From: Hyphomonadaceae bacterium
GTDB lineage: Bacteria; Pseudomonadota; Alphaproteobacteria; Caulobacterales; Hyphomonadaceae
DNA length: 55,623 bases
NCBI GenBank assembly: GCA_030697555.1
Contig: JAUYPV010000143.1
Location: 1 to 55,623, forward strand
Reading direction: 5' to 3'
Position 1 is the first letter of the stretch. Every line of letters begins with the position of its first letter. Under the pieces are notes generated by a model. That model saw only the letters and a list, made by a program, of their open reading frames with translations, had not been told where the DNA came from and did not search any database. Made by a program: the position numbers and the translations under genes. Of the stretch, positions 17,735 to 26,821 are shown in pieces.

Positions 17735-18181
17735 CTACCCCGCCTTGGCCTCCGTGATGGCGATGGTTGCGAGTGCAACGGCGCAGAGCTTCGGCTCGCC
17801 GTCCTCGTGACTGTAGACTTTCGCTTCCACCACGCTCATTCGCTTGCCCGGCTTCAACACGCTGGCTTCGCAGACGATCTTCTGCCCGCGCGCCGGCGCG
17901 GTGAAGTTGAGCTTGTACTCGGCGGTCAGCACCGACGATCCCGCCGCCCGGTCGACCAGCGTGCCAGCCGCCACTGTGGTCGCGTTGTCGACCAGGAAGG
18001 CGATGACGCCGCCATGGAAGAAGCCGTGCTGCTGGAGCACCTCGTCCCGCCGCTCGAGGCTCATCACCGCCCTGCCGGGCGCCAGCTCGTCGATCTTCGC
18101 GCCGACGAGCTTCATGAAACCCTGCTTGCCCACCGCCTCGCGGATGGCGGCGTCGACAAACTGGAAGCTCGGACTTGTCAT
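17735..18181 (-). CDS. PaaI-family hotdog thioesterase
   Basis: 148 residues from the ATG at 18181; the longer frame from 18262 adds an N-terminus unlike the family. Hotdog signatures are visible: GFFHGGVIAFLVDNATTVAA, with the HGG motif and Asp in the central helix, and SVLTAEYKLNFTAPARG in the sheet. Such enzymes hydrolyse acyl- or aryl-CoA thioesters; substrate unknown. It is divergent from bdhA with about 120 bases between them, and both act around CoA ester pools, though a functional link is only suggestive. Confidence 0.85.
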   Translation of the reverse strand: MTSPSFQFVDAAIREAVGKQGFMKLVGAKIDELAPGRAVMSLERRDEVLQQHGFFHGGVIAFLVDNATTVAAGTLVDRAAGSSVLTAEYKLNFTAPARGQKIVCEASVLKPGKRMSVVEAKVYSHEDGEPKLCAVALATIAITEAKAG

Positions 18182-18300
18182 GGTGAACCACAACGCCTCT
18201 GTGACAGGCAGACTTAAGGGCTGATCGATCAACCGCAATATCTCACCTTGCGTCACCGGCACGGCGGCGCGACAAGGCGGGCCTCAAAGGAGTCCTCCCC

Positions 18301-19077
18301 ATGGCCCGCACCGCTATTGTGACAGGTTCGACCAGCGGCATCGGCGAGGGCATCGCCCGCGCGCTGGCCGCCTCCGGCTGCAATGTGATGATCAACGGCT
18401 TCGGCGACGCCGCCGCGATTGAGAAGATCCGCGCCTCCATCGAAGCAGACGGCAAGGTGAAGTGCGTCTACTCGCCCGCCGACCTGACGAAGCCCGAGCA
18501 GATTGAGGCCATGTTCGCGACGGCCCGCGAAAAGCTCGGGCCCGTCGACATCATCGTCAACAATGCCGGCGTGCAGCACGTCTCGCCGATCGAGGATTTC
18601 CCAGTCGACAAGTGGAACCTGATTATCAACCTCAACCTAAACGCCGCCTTCCACACCACGCGCCTTGCGTTTCCCGAGATGAAGTCGCGCAAGTGGGGCC
18701 GCATCATCAACATCGCCTCGGCGCATGCACTCGTCGCCTCGCCGTTTAAGGCGGCCTACGTCTCGGCCAAGCACGGCCTGCTCGGCATGACCAAGACGAT
18801 CGCGCTCGAAGGCGCCACATTCGGCATCCGCTGCAATGCGATCTGCCCGGGCTATGTCCACACGCCTCTGGTCGACGGCCAGATCAACGACACCGCGAAG
18901 GCGCGAAACATGACGCCGGAGCAGGTGATCAACAACGTGATCCTCGCCGCCCAGCCGACCAAGGAATTCGTGAAGGTGACGGATATCGCCCAGCTCGCCG
19001 TATTCCTCACCACCGACGCCGCCAACCAGATCAACGGCGCGGCGCTGTCGATCGACGGCGGCTGGGTGGCGCAGTAG
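18301..19077 (+). CDS. bdhA: D-3-hydroxybutyrate dehydrogenase
   Basis: A 258-residue short-chain dehydrogenase. The NAD site is TGSTSGIG at 8-15, NNAG at 87-90, and the catalytic set is Ser140, Tyr153 and Lys157 (YVSAKHG). The ICPGYVHTPLVDGQI region and the C-terminal INGAALSIDGGWVAQ are typical of bacterial 3-hydroxybutyrate dehydrogenase, which oxidises the PHB monomer to acetoacetate. AAGGAG precedes the ATG by seven bases. It fits the PHB genes 7-11 kb downstream. It converges with an acyltransferase gene after 19 bases. Confidence 0.93.
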   Translation: MARTAIVTGSTSGIGEGIARALAASGCNVMINGFGDAAAIEKIRASIEADGKVKCVYSPADLTKPEQIEAMFATAREKLGPVDIIVNNAGVQHVSPIEDFPVDKWNLIINLNLNAAFHTTRLAFPEMKSRKWGRIINIASAHALVASPFKAAYVSAKHGLLGMTKTIALEGATFGIRCNAICPGYVHTPLVDGQINDTAKARNMTPEQVINNVILAAQPTKEFVKVTDIAQLAVFLTTDAANQINGAALSIDGGWVAQ

Positions 19078-19096
19078 CAGGAGCGAAGCGCGGCCG

Positions 19097-20239
19097 CTAT
19101 TCCGCGTGGATTGCGGTCGCTGCGTTGTCGGTCTGCTGCTCGAATTGTCGTCTGGCCGCGCGCTTCTTCATGCTGGCGGCAACCCACCGGCGCACCGGGC
19201 GATCATAGTATTTTTCCGCAAAGTAGGCGAGAGACAGCACTGTCGCCATCACGAGAATTCCGGGCAGCGGGGCGATCTCGTAGATCATCTTCGTATGCCA
19301 GCCGATCCGGTCCGCCACCTCGCGGAAGGGCTGGTGCAGGATGTAGATCGCGTATGAAATCCGCCCGCCAATGGTGAACAGCCGATTGAATATGGGCGGC
19401 GGCGCGACTGACTGCGAGATCCACAGAAGCGGCATGCCAAGGATCATGGCCAAGATCAGATCCACGAAGGGGCGCAGCTCCGGGCTCGCCGGAAAGAAGC
19501 AGGCCACTGGGATCGCGAACAGGATAACGAATGACCAGTTGCTCACTGGGCGTTTCGTCTGGCGGGGCGAACCCAGCAGGCGGAAGGTGAGCACACCCGC
19601 GAAAAACCCGAAACTGGCGCGGCCGAAACCGGCCCAGAATGTCGCCCAGTCCGAACCCGCATCGATCCGGCCAAGCGTGAACACCGTCGCGGCCAGCCCC
19701 GCCGCGCACAGCAGCACCAGAATGGCAAGCACGCGCACATTGCGCAGCCAGCGATAAGCAAGCACGTAGACGAGATTCACCAGAAGCTCGAAGAACAGCG
19801 TCCACGCCGGAACATTGAGAGAGTACACGTCGGGGCTGCCGAAAGCCTGCGGCGCCGGAAGCATGAAAAGCTGCGGGATCAGTTGCAGGACGTATTGCCC
19901 GCTGCGCTCGCCGCCATCGGCGTCCCCGATGGCCATCACGGTGAGGCCGATGAAGCCGAGCAGCGTGCCGAGCAGGTAGAGCGGGTAGAGCCGTACGACG
20001 CGGTGGATCATGAATTCGCCAGCGCGCATGCCGGCGGCGAATTTCGGCTCGTAGGAGTAAGCGATCACGAAACCGCTAAGCAGGAAGAACAGGTCGACGA
20101 TCACCGCCCCGCTGGGCGCCCAGAAGGGTCCCCAGAGCTGCATCGTATGGCCGACAAGCACGAGAATCGCGCCAAGGCCGCGAAGGCCGTCGAGCAAGAC
20201 GAAGTTGTCTGCCTGCAAGGTTTTCCCGCCTTGGGCCAT
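19097..20239 (-). CDS. Acyltransferase family 3 membrane protein (OafA/YrhL-like)
   Basis: A 380-residue integral membrane protein with about ten hydrophobic helices. The family signature appears at the N-terminus: LDGLRGLGAILVLVGH with the key Arg and His, then DLFFLLSGFVIAYSY. ISYAIYILHQP near the end is also typical. Such proteins move acyl groups onto sugars of surface polysaccharides or lipids; the acceptor is unknown. No polysaccharide genes are next to it. The C-terminus is basic and cytoplasmic. The 204 bases upstream to the LD-carboxypeptidase stop contain no clear signal. Confidence 0.9.
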   Translation of the reverse strand: MAQGGKTLQADNFVLLDGLRGLGAILVLVGHTMQLWGPFWAPSGAVIVDLFFLLSGFVIAYSYEPKFAAGMRAGEFMIHRVVRLYPLYLLGTLLGFIGLTVMAIGDADGGERSGQYVLQLIPQLFMLPAPQAFGSPDVYSLNVPAWTLFFELLVNLVYVLAYRWLRNVRVLAILVLLCAAGLAATVFTLGRIDAGSDWATFWAGFGRASFGFFAGVLTFRLLGSPRQTKRPVSNWSFVILFAIPVACFFPASPELRPFVDLILAMILGMPLLWISQSVAPPPIFNRLFTIGGRISYAIYILHQPFREVADRIGWHTKMIYEIAPLPGILVMATVLSLAYFAEKYYDRPVRRWVAASMKKRAARRQFEQQTDNAATAIHAE

Positions 20240-20443
20240 AGGCGCGTGCTCCGGTCTTTAGCTCCGGGGAGCAATCGACATGCCGTCGGGTTGGACAGCC
20301 GAAATCGGCGGGAGCGACCTCACAAAGGGTGCCCGGGCGGGAACCTCTCTCGCGCGCCGAGCGGGGACCGGCCGGTAACTCTCGCATCAGGTGAGTGACC
20401 TGTCGGGTCCTGACGCCATCAATCCCCGAATGAACCAACCGCC

Positions 20444-21280
20444 TCAACCGAAAGGCACGACCTTGTTGTCGCTGTCATGGCCGATATCGGCGCGGCCGAG
20501 ATAAGGAATACCCGAGCGTTCGCACCAGAAGCGTGCGACCTCTTCCTCCTCCATGCCGAACTCCGGCTCGTTCTTCGGCACGGACAAACACCGGCCCAGG
20601 CGAATGCCGGCGCACTGCCGCACATTGGCGTTCGACGTGATGTGGAAGAAGTGCCGGTCGATCCGGTACATGTATTCGCCGAGGTCCTCGAACATCAGGA
20701 TGTGGCCCTTGAGGTCAGGCTGCAGCGGCGTTCCGAGAAGCTGGCTGAAGATCGCGAGGTTGAACGCCAGGTTCGGATGGCCCGGCGTGACACCGCGTTC
20801 CAGCGAGGATGCGGCGCCATCGGCCAGCCAGCTGATCGCCCGCTTCACCGCCTTCTCCCCGCCTTCGCCACGCGCGTCGATCGGCATGGGCCCGTGCGCC
20901 AGCCGCGTGAAGCCGGCGCGATACAGTCCCGCCAACAAGAAGCCAATGTCGGAATAGCCGAGCCACGCCTTGGCCCGCGCATGGCTGTCGAGCTGCGGGA
21001 TCGCATACTCCGCCACGCGGCATGCGCCATACCCGCCACGCGCAAACCACACCGCGTCGATCTTCGGATCGTTGGCGATTTCGACCAGCGCAGCGATCCG
21101 CTCGCTGTCCGTCCCCGCGAAATGCCCGGCCGAGGCAAAGCACTGCGGATGGAAGATAAGCTCCACCCTGCCGCCAAAATGCTTGTTCACCACTGCCCTT
21201 GCAGTCTCAGCCACCTCCGGCGGCAGGCGCGTTCCCGGCGCAACGCAACCAATTCGGAACGGTTTTTCAACTGAAGGCAT
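20444..21280 (-). CDS. ldcA: S66 LD-carboxypeptidase (LdcA-like)
   Basis: 278 residues from the ATG at 21280. The S66 serine peptidase pattern is intact: RGGYGACRV at 81-89, nucleophile Ser110 in GYSDIGF, Glu198 in MFEDLGEYMYRID and His210 in DRHF. Without a signal peptide it is cytoplasmic, where LdcA removes D-Ala from murein tetrapeptides during recycling. It is divergent, 41 bases apart, from a Mur ligase of the Mpl/MurC class, so the pair may return recycled tripeptide to UDP-MurNAc. A TTG at 21295 would add five residues. Confidence 0.9.
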   Translation of the reverse strand: MPSVEKPFRIGCVAPGTRLPPEVAETARAVVNKHFGGRVELIFHPQCFASAGHFAGTDSERIAALVEIANDPKIDAVWFARGGYGACRVAEYAIPQLDSHARAKAWLGYSDIGFLLAGLYRAGFTRLAHGPMPIDARGEGGEKAVKRAISWLADGAASSLERGVTPGHPNLAFNLAIFSQLLGTPLQPDLKGHILMFEDLGEYMYRIDRHFFHITSNANVRQCAGIRLGRCLSVPKNEPEFGMEEEEVARFWCERSGIPYLGRADIGHDSDNKVVPFG

Positions 21281-21321
21281 GATCACTTGACCCAATAGCC
21301 CTCCACTGAGACACCCCGATC

Positions 21322-22758
21322 ATGTCCGAATCTTCCCAATCCGCTCTCGCCCATTCGGGACCCTACTTCTTCTGCGGCATCGGCGGCAGCGGAATGTTGC
21401 CGCTCGCCCTGATCGTACGCGCGCGGGGATATGATGTGGAAGGCTCCGACCGCTCGCTGGATGCCGGGCGAACCGCCTCGAAATTCGAATTCCTGAAAGC
21501 ACGCGGCATCAAGCTGCATGCGCAGGATGGCTCCGGCGTCACCAGCAAGGAACAATTGCTGGTCACCTCCGCCGCCGTCGAGGACACCGTGCCAGATGTT
21601 GTCGCCGCGAAACGTCTCGGCTGCCCGCAGGTGACGCGCCCGCAACTCCTCGCCCAGCTCGTCAACGGATCGAAAATCTCGATCGCCGTCGGCGGCACGT
21701 CGGGCAAGTCCACCACCACCGGCATGATCGGCTGGATTCTCTACGCTACACGCCGCGATCCCACCGTCATGAACGGCGCCGTGATGAAGAACTTCGTCGC
21801 CGGTGATTTCCCCTTCGCCTCCGCCATCGTGGGCGAGGGCGACATCTTCGTCTCGGAAGTCGATGAGAGCGACGGCTCGATTGCGCTCTACAACCCCACC
21901 ATCGCCGTCCTCAACAACATCGCGCTCGACCACAAATCGATGGACGAACTGCGCAAACTCTTCACCGACTTCATCACCAAGGCGCAGGTCGCCGTCCTCA
22001 ACCTAGACAATGACGAAACCCGCCGCCTCCACGCCAAAGTGAAACACCCCAACGCCCTCACCTATTCCCTCACCGACACCGACGCCGATTTCTCCGTCTC
22101 CGACATCGTGACCGCGCTCGACGGCCAGTCCTGCATCGTCACCGAGAAATCCACCGGCGAGCGCCAGCGCATCTGCCTGCAGACGCCCGGCCGCCACAAT
22201 CTCTCCAACGGCCTCGCCGCCATCGCCGCCGCACGCGCCTGCGGCCTGCCGCTGCGCGACGCCACGATGGCGCTGATGAACTTCGTCGGCATCCGCCGCC
22301 GCCTTGAGATCGTGGGAACCGCAAAGGACATCACCGTCATCGACGACTTCGGCCACAACCCCGACAAGATCGCCGCGACTCTTGCCACGCTTCATCAGCT
22401 TCCCGGCCGCCTCCTCGTCATGTGGCAGCCGCACGGCTACGGCCCGATCCGCCAGATGAAAGACCAGTTCATCGAAATGTTCGCGCGCGATCTCGCCGCG
22501 AAGGACATCCTCCTGATGCCCGAGCCCGCCTATTTCGGCGGCACGGTCGACCGCTCGATGGGCTCCAACGTCATCGCCGAAGGCGTCACCGCCAAAGGCA
22601 AGACCGCCTACGCCTTGGCCGACCGCCCCGCCTGTGGAGACAAGCTCGTCGCCCTCGCCCAACCCGGCGACACCATCGTCATCATGGGGGCTAGGGACGA
22701 CACGCTGTCCGAATTCGCGGCGGACGTGCTCCGGCGGGTGAGCGAGAAGACGTTCTGA
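21322..22758 (+). CDS. mpl: Mur ligase, MurC/Mpl-like
   Basis: A 478-residue Mur ligase with all three domains. N-terminal UDP-MurNAc domain motif GIGGSGM at 19-25. Central ATP-binding P-loop GGTSGKSTT at 124-132 and SEVDESDGS. C-terminal domain begins near DDFGHNPDKIAATL, where MurC/Mpl have DDF-A-H-H-P. The sequence is a divergent relative rather than the essential MurC. Divergent pairing with LD-carboxypeptidase supports the Mpl role, ligating recycled peptide to UDP-MurNAc. The symbol is therefore tentative. It is followed by a palindromic repeat. Confidence 0.78.
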   Translation: MSESSQSALAHSGPYFFCGIGGSGMLPLALIVRARGYDVEGSDRSLDAGRTASKFEFLKARGIKLHAQDGSGVTSKEQLLVTSAAVEDTVPDVVAAKRLGCPQVTRPQLLAQLVNGSKISIAVGGTSGKSTTTGMIGWILYATRRDPTVMNGAVMKNFVAGDFPFASAIVGEGDIFVSEVDESDGSIALYNPTIAVLNNIALDHKSMDELRKLFTDFITKAQVAVLNLDNDETRRLHAKVKHPNALTYSLTDTDADFSVSDIVTALDGQSCIVTEKSTGERQRICLQTPGRHNLSNGLAAIAAARACGLPLRDATMALMNFVGIRRRLEIVGTAKDITVIDDFGHNPDKIAATLATLHQLPGRLLVMWQPHGYGPIRQMKDQFIEMFARDLAAKDILLMPEPAYFGGTVDRSMGSNVIAEGVTAKGKTAYALADRPACGDKLVALAQPGDTIVIMGARDDTLSEFAADVLRRVSEKTF

Positions 22759-22761
22759 GGA

Positions 22762-22862
22762 GCGCCGGGCGCCTGCCCGGCAGCGCGTCGTGGAACGACG
22801 CGAATATCCCGACGGCAACCGGGCTCGCTGCTCCGCAGCGACTGCCGGGCAGGGACCCGGCG
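22762..22862. repeat. Long palindromic intergenic repeat, copy A
   Basis: The arm at 22762-22783 (containing CGGGCGCCTGCCCGG) is an inverted match, with two mismatches, to 22842-22862. Inside are two smaller hairpins: CGCGTCGT/ACGACGCG at 22784-22802 and CGCTGC/GCAGCG near 22826-22840. A homologous element lies at 53251-53345 with the same outer arms. It begins a few bases after the Mur ligase stop, a usual place for REP-like repeats. Confidence 0.75.
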
Positions 22863-22926
22863 GTCCCCGGCGCTGGCGCTTCGCTCGCCGCACCGCTAAC
22901 CTCCCCGCAACAACACGGGGAACGCC

Positions 22927-25077
22927 ATGGCCATCCGAAACCTTGCGCTCTGCGCCACCGCCCTGATCGCTGCGGCGGCATGCTCGAAGACACCCGAGAC
23001 ACCAGCGACATTCGACCCCGCCAAGGCGCGCGAGGTTGCCGGCGCCTACGACGCCCGCATCATCCGCGACAAGTTCGGCGTCCCGCACATCTACGGCAAG
23101 CGCAACGCCGACGTCGTCTTCGGCCTCGCCTACGCCCACGCGGAAGACGACTGGAAGAATATCGAGGAAGTCGTCCGCTCCAATCGTGGCACGCTGGCAG
23201 AGATCGTCGGCGAGCCCGGCGCCAAGGCCGACGATTTCATGCTCTCGCTCGGCAATATCGATGTCGTGAACCGCGACTATGACGCAAAGGTCTCTCCGGC
23301 CGCGAAAGCCATCGCCGAAGGTTACGCCGCCGGCCTCAACCTCTGGTGCGCCGAACACACCGACTCAGGCTGCGCCCGCACCGCGCCGGTGCGCGGACAG
23401 GATATCATCGCAGGCTACGTCAACCGCCCGCCCTCCTTCTATGGCCTCGAAGGCGAGATCGACGCACTTCTCTCCGGCCGCGCCAATTACGAAATCTCGA
23501 CGCGCGCGGCCCTTCTTAATGTCCCTGATGACGTCGAACTCGGCTCCAACGAACTCGCAGTCGCGCCCTCGCGCTCGGCCGACGGCCACACGCGTCTCGC
23601 CGTCAATTCGCACCAGCCCTATGAAGGCCGCGTCGCCTGGTACGAGGCGCGCCTGAAATCGGAAGAGGGCCTCGACATCATCGGCGGCGTCTTCCCTGGC
23701 ACGCCGCTCATCCTGCACGGCGCAGGGCCGAAGCTCGGCTGGGCCGCCACGGTCAACCGTCCGGACGTCTATGACATATTCAAGCTCGCGGTCGACGACG
23801 AGAAGGCGCCGGCGAAATACCAGATGGACGGCCAGTGGAAGGATCTGACCGCCAAGACCATCAGCTACAACGTGCTTAAGGATGGCGTACTTGAGAAGGT
23901 CGAGCGCACGGCCTACTGGTCCGAGCACGGCCCCGCCTGGGTGACGGACAAGGGTGTCTTCGCCGTCTCCTACACCAGCGCCGGCAATCTCGAATATCTC
24001 GACCAATACCTCGCCATGAACACCGCAAAGACCGTCGACGAGTGGCGCGCCGCACAGATCAAGTACAACGCCATCCCGAGCGTGAACTATGCGGTTGCGG
24101 ATTCGAGCGGCGGCATCGCCTACTTCTGGAACGCCCGTATGCCGAAACGCACCGAGGGCTGGGACCGCAGGAAGATCCTTCCCGGCGACACGTCGGAAAC
24201 GCTCTGGCAGGGCTTTGAAAGCGTCGAAAAGCTGCCGGCCGTCATCAATCCCAAGGCCGGCTATGTGGTGAACGCCAACCACACGCCCTTCCTGTCCACC
24301 GCCCCGGATGAAAACCCGAAGCCGGAAAACTATCCCGCCAGCTTCGGCGTCGACACCAACCTAACCAATCGCGGCCTGCGCGCGCAGGAACTCTTCGGCG
24401 CCGACGCGTCGATCACGCGCGAGGAGTTCATCGCCTACAAGATGGACCACAATTATTCGAAAGACTCGAACGTGATGAAGATGGTCGCCGACCTGAAGCA
24501 GGTCGATGCGAAGAGCGACAAGGATCTCAAGGCCGCGCTCGACATCGTCACCAAATGGAACGGCTCGGCCGACATGAAGAACCGCGCCGCCGCGCTCACG
24601 ATCTTCACCGGCCAGGCCACGATGGGCGGCCAGATGCACGATCCCTACGACCGCGAGAAAGCCCTCGCCAACCTGAAGACCACTGCCGAGCAACTGAAGA
24701 CCGCCACGGGCCGCATCGATCCCGAATGGGGCGAGGTCAGCCGCGTTGCGCGAGGCGAACAATCCTGGCCCACCAATGGCGGCCCCGACACGCTGCGCGC
24801 CGTCTACGCCGCCGGCGACCTGACAAAGGAAAAGTTTCGCAAGGGCCGCGCTGGCGATACCTACATCGTCATCGCCGACTGGGCGCCGGACGGAACCTAC
24901 ACCCTCGACACCATCCACCAGTATGGCGTGGCGACGATCGACAGTTCATCGCCGCACTATGCCGACCAGTCTCCCCTGTTTGCCGCCGAACAGTTCAAAC
25001 GCCCGCCGATGACGCTCGACGGCGTCCTAGCGGAAGCGACGCGGGATTATCGGCCCGGAAAGGACGCGGCGAAGTAG
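22927..25077 (+). CDS. Penicillin/AHL acylase family Ntn-hydrolase, lipoprotein
   Basis: A 716-residue precursor. Signal peptide with lipidation Cys19 (AAAACS). The alpha chain is about residues 35-206; the beta chain starts at the catalytic Ser207 in ELGSNEL, after the Gly206 used for self-cleavage. The block HIYGKRNADVVFGLAYAHAEDD near 54-75 and LAVNSHQPYEGR are characteristic. The family includes penicillin acylases and N-acyl-homoserine-lactone acylases such as PvdQ; the substrate cannot be decided here. No luxI/luxR genes are visible nearby. Its stop is three bases from the convergent phaR stop. Confidence 0.9.
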   Translation: MAIRNLALCATALIAAAACSKTPETPATFDPAKAREVAGAYDARIIRDKFGVPHIYGKRNADVVFGLAYAHAEDDWKNIEEVVRSNRGTLAEIVGEPGAKADDFMLSLGNIDVVNRDYDAKVSPAAKAIAEGYAAGLNLWCAEHTDSGCARTAPVRGQDIIAGYVNRPPSFYGLEGEIDALLSGRANYEISTRAALLNVPDDVELGSNELAVAPSRSADGHTRLAVNSHQPYEGRVAWYEARLKSEEGLDIIGGVFPGTPLILHGAGPKLGWAATVNRPDVYDIFKLAVDDEKAPAKYQMDGQWKDLTAKTISYNVLKDGVLEKVERTAYWSEHGPAWVTDKGVFAVSYTSAGNLEYLDQYLAMNTAKTVDEWRAAQIKYNAIPSVNYAVADSSGGIAYFWNARMPKRTEGWDRRKILPGDTSETLWQGFESVEKLPAVINPKAGYVVNANHTPFLSTAPDENPKPENYPASFGVDTNLTNRGLRAQELFGADASITREEFIAYKMDHNYSKDSNVMKMVADLKQVDAKSDKDLKAALDIVTKWNGSADMKNRAAALTIFTGQATMGGQMHDPYDREKALANLKTTAEQLKTATGRIDPEWGEVSRVARGEQSWPTNGGPDTLRAVYAAGDLTKEKFRKGRAGDTYIVIADWAPDGTYTLDTIHQYGVATIDSSSPHYADQSPLFAAEQFKRPPMTLDGVLAEATRDYRPGKDAAK

Positions 25078-25080
25078 CCG

Positions 25081-25668
25081 CTACTTCTTCGCGACTTTCT
25101 TCTCGAGCTCTTCGAGCCGCGCGCGCAGCACCTTCAGCTCGGCCGCTTCGGCGCTGGCGCTTTCCGCCGGCTCGGCCTTGCGCGGCGCCATCCCCGGCAT
25201 GGCCATGCCGGGCATCGGCATCGAGCCGCCCCAGAAACTGGCGAGCCGCTTCTGGTATTCGCGCTGCATTTCTTGCATCGCGTTGGGGTCGAACACATTC
25301 CACGGCTGGGCCATGGAAGAAGACATCTGGCTCGCCAGCTGTTCCTGCTGCGAGCGGATGAACGCCACCGACTGCTCGAACAGCCCCGTCATCATCTCGG
25401 ACGCCTTCGACTGGTGCAGTCGGATCATGTCCATCATCAGGTCAGCCGACAGCATCGATCCCGCCGCCTGGCCCTCCTGCTCCATGATGATCTGCAGCAG
25501 CACGGCGCGGGTCACATCCTCGCCGCTCTCGGTGTCCTCGACGCGGATGTTCGCGCCCCGGCGCACCATCTCGGCCACTTCCGGCAGCCGGACATAGGAC
25601 GAGGAATTCTTGTTGTAGAGCTTCCGGCTCGGATAGCGGCGCAGCTCGATGGTTTCAGGTTCGCTCAT
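25081..25668 (-). CDS. phaR: Polyhydroxyalkanoate synthesis repressor PhaR
   Basis: 195 residues from the ATG at 25668. The N-terminal PHB accumulation regulatory domain is clear (IELRRYPSRKLYNKNSSSYV, then EVAEMVRRGANIRVEDTESG and DVTRAVLLQII). It is followed by the PHB_acc domain (residues about 70-115) and ends in a coiled coil (AELKVLRARLEELEKKVAKK). PhaR binds PHB granules and represses phasin and related genes when polymer is absent. A Met/Pro/Gly linker (GGSMPMPGMAMPGMAPRK) precedes the coil. The likely target sites lie before the phasin gene at 29206. Confidence 0.93.
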   Translation of the reverse strand: MSEPETIELRRYPSRKLYNKNSSSYVRLPEVAEMVRRGANIRVEDTESGEDVTRAVLLQIIMEQEGQAAGSMLSADLMMDMIRLHQSKASEMMTGLFEQSVAFIRSQQEQLASQMSSSMAQPWNVFDPNAMQEMQREYQKRLASFWGGSMPMPGMAMPGMAPRKAEPAESASAEAAELKVLRARLEELEKKVAKK

Positions 25669-25694
25669 ATCGGTATCTTCAGCTTCTTCAGGCC

Positions 25695-26552
25695 TTACCG
25701 CGCCAGCCAGTCTCGCACGGCATGATAGAAGATTTCCGGCTGGTCCAACATCACGTAATGCCGTGCGTGGTCGATGCGAAGGCGCGTGACCTGCCTCAAT
25801 CCCGAATAGGACGAGCCATAAGCCTGCTCCAGGCCCACTTTCGTGGCATGGCCCGCCTTGTCCCACGCATAGATCACATCTACAGGCGCCTCGATCCGCA
25901 CCATGGCGGCGCGCAGATCGGTCACCATCACCTCGGCCATCACATCCGCAGTCGTGGCCCGGTCGGACTCCATCCCCCAGCGCAGCACACGCGGAAGATT
26001 TTCCGGCGCCGTCACCAGCTTCTCGGAAGACCGCCGCAGGTCATCCTCCAGCGCCTTGCCCGACTTCTCGAAATAGTTGCGCCGCGAATGCTCCGCCAGG
26101 CTCCCCATGCCGCTCGCCGAGGCAAACGGATTGATCAGCACCGAAAAGAACGCCGGCACATCGACCACCATCAGGCGGTCCACCACATCCGGATGATCGC
26201 GCGCTAGAATCAGCGTCACTAGCCCGCCCATGGAATGGCCGACCACCGCGACGGGCCCGGCTTTCAGCGTGCGGATATAACCGGCCAGCGCATCGGCCAC
26301 CGGCTTCATGAAATTGCCCGGCTCGCGAAAGCCGCTCGGCGGCAGTCCGGCGAACCCGCGCATGTGAACGTAATGCGACCTGAACCCCGGCCCCACCCGG
26401 TCGCCCGCCTCCTCCCAGCATTCGGGCGACGCCGCGAGGCCGTGGACGAACACCACGTCCTTGCCGCGGCCATCCGTTGCGACGGTGAAATGCTGTCCGT
26501 CCCAGACGCGAGAATCGCCCTTCAACCAGCGTGCAATCGAGCCAAGCTGCAT
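25695..26552 (-). CDS. Alpha/beta hydrolase
   Basis: A 285-residue alpha/beta-hydrolase fold protein. VVFVHGLAASPECWEE gives the oxyanion region, GHSMGGLV the nucleophile elbow (Ser in G-H-S-M-G), and DHARHYVMLDQP the catalytic His near the C-terminus; the acid probably lies in VIYAWDKAGH. No signal peptide. The stop lies 26 bases before the phaR start, so the two may share a transcript. Placement between phaR and phaC hints at a PHB-oligomer or hydroxyacyl ester role, but that is only context. Confidence 0.85.
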   Translation of the reverse strand: MQLGSIARWLKGDSRVWDGQHFTVATDGRGKDVVFVHGLAASPECWEEAGDRVGPGFRSHYVHMRGFAGLPPSGFREPGNFMKPVADALAGYIRTLKAGPVAVVGHSMGGLVTLILARDHPDVVDRLMVVDVPAFFSVLINPFASASGMGSLAEHSRRNYFEKSGKALEDDLRRSSEKLVTAPENLPRVLRWGMESDRATTADVMAEVMVTDLRAAMVRIEAPVDVIYAWDKAGHATKVGLEQAYGSSYSGLRQVTRLRIDHARHYVMLDQPEIFYHAVRDWLAR

Positions 26553-26821
26553 CAGCGTGCCAAATCTCCAGAAGTACCGGGTCCGGGGGTTATGTTAGCA
26601 GCCGCAGCAAAACCCGGTCCGCCCCCTGTAACCCGGTCCAGGCGATTCCAGAAGCCCGCAATCGTCGCAGGGCCGGAAAAGCCTCGCAGGCGCCTGCCCT
26701 CGCGGCGCGCTATGCGCAGCAGCCTCCAGCTTAATATCTGCTTCGCCTCTTCGTTCTATCGGTTTGCCCGGCGCCTTCGTGGTGTTACGTTTTCTACACA
26801 GCAGGGTCTTCAGGCACATTC

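Noticed and set aside
26576-26637. ACCGGGT/ACCCGGT half-sites before phaC as PhaR operators
   Set aside because: They do not match the repeats found before the phasin gene, and short GC-rich heptamers are common here.
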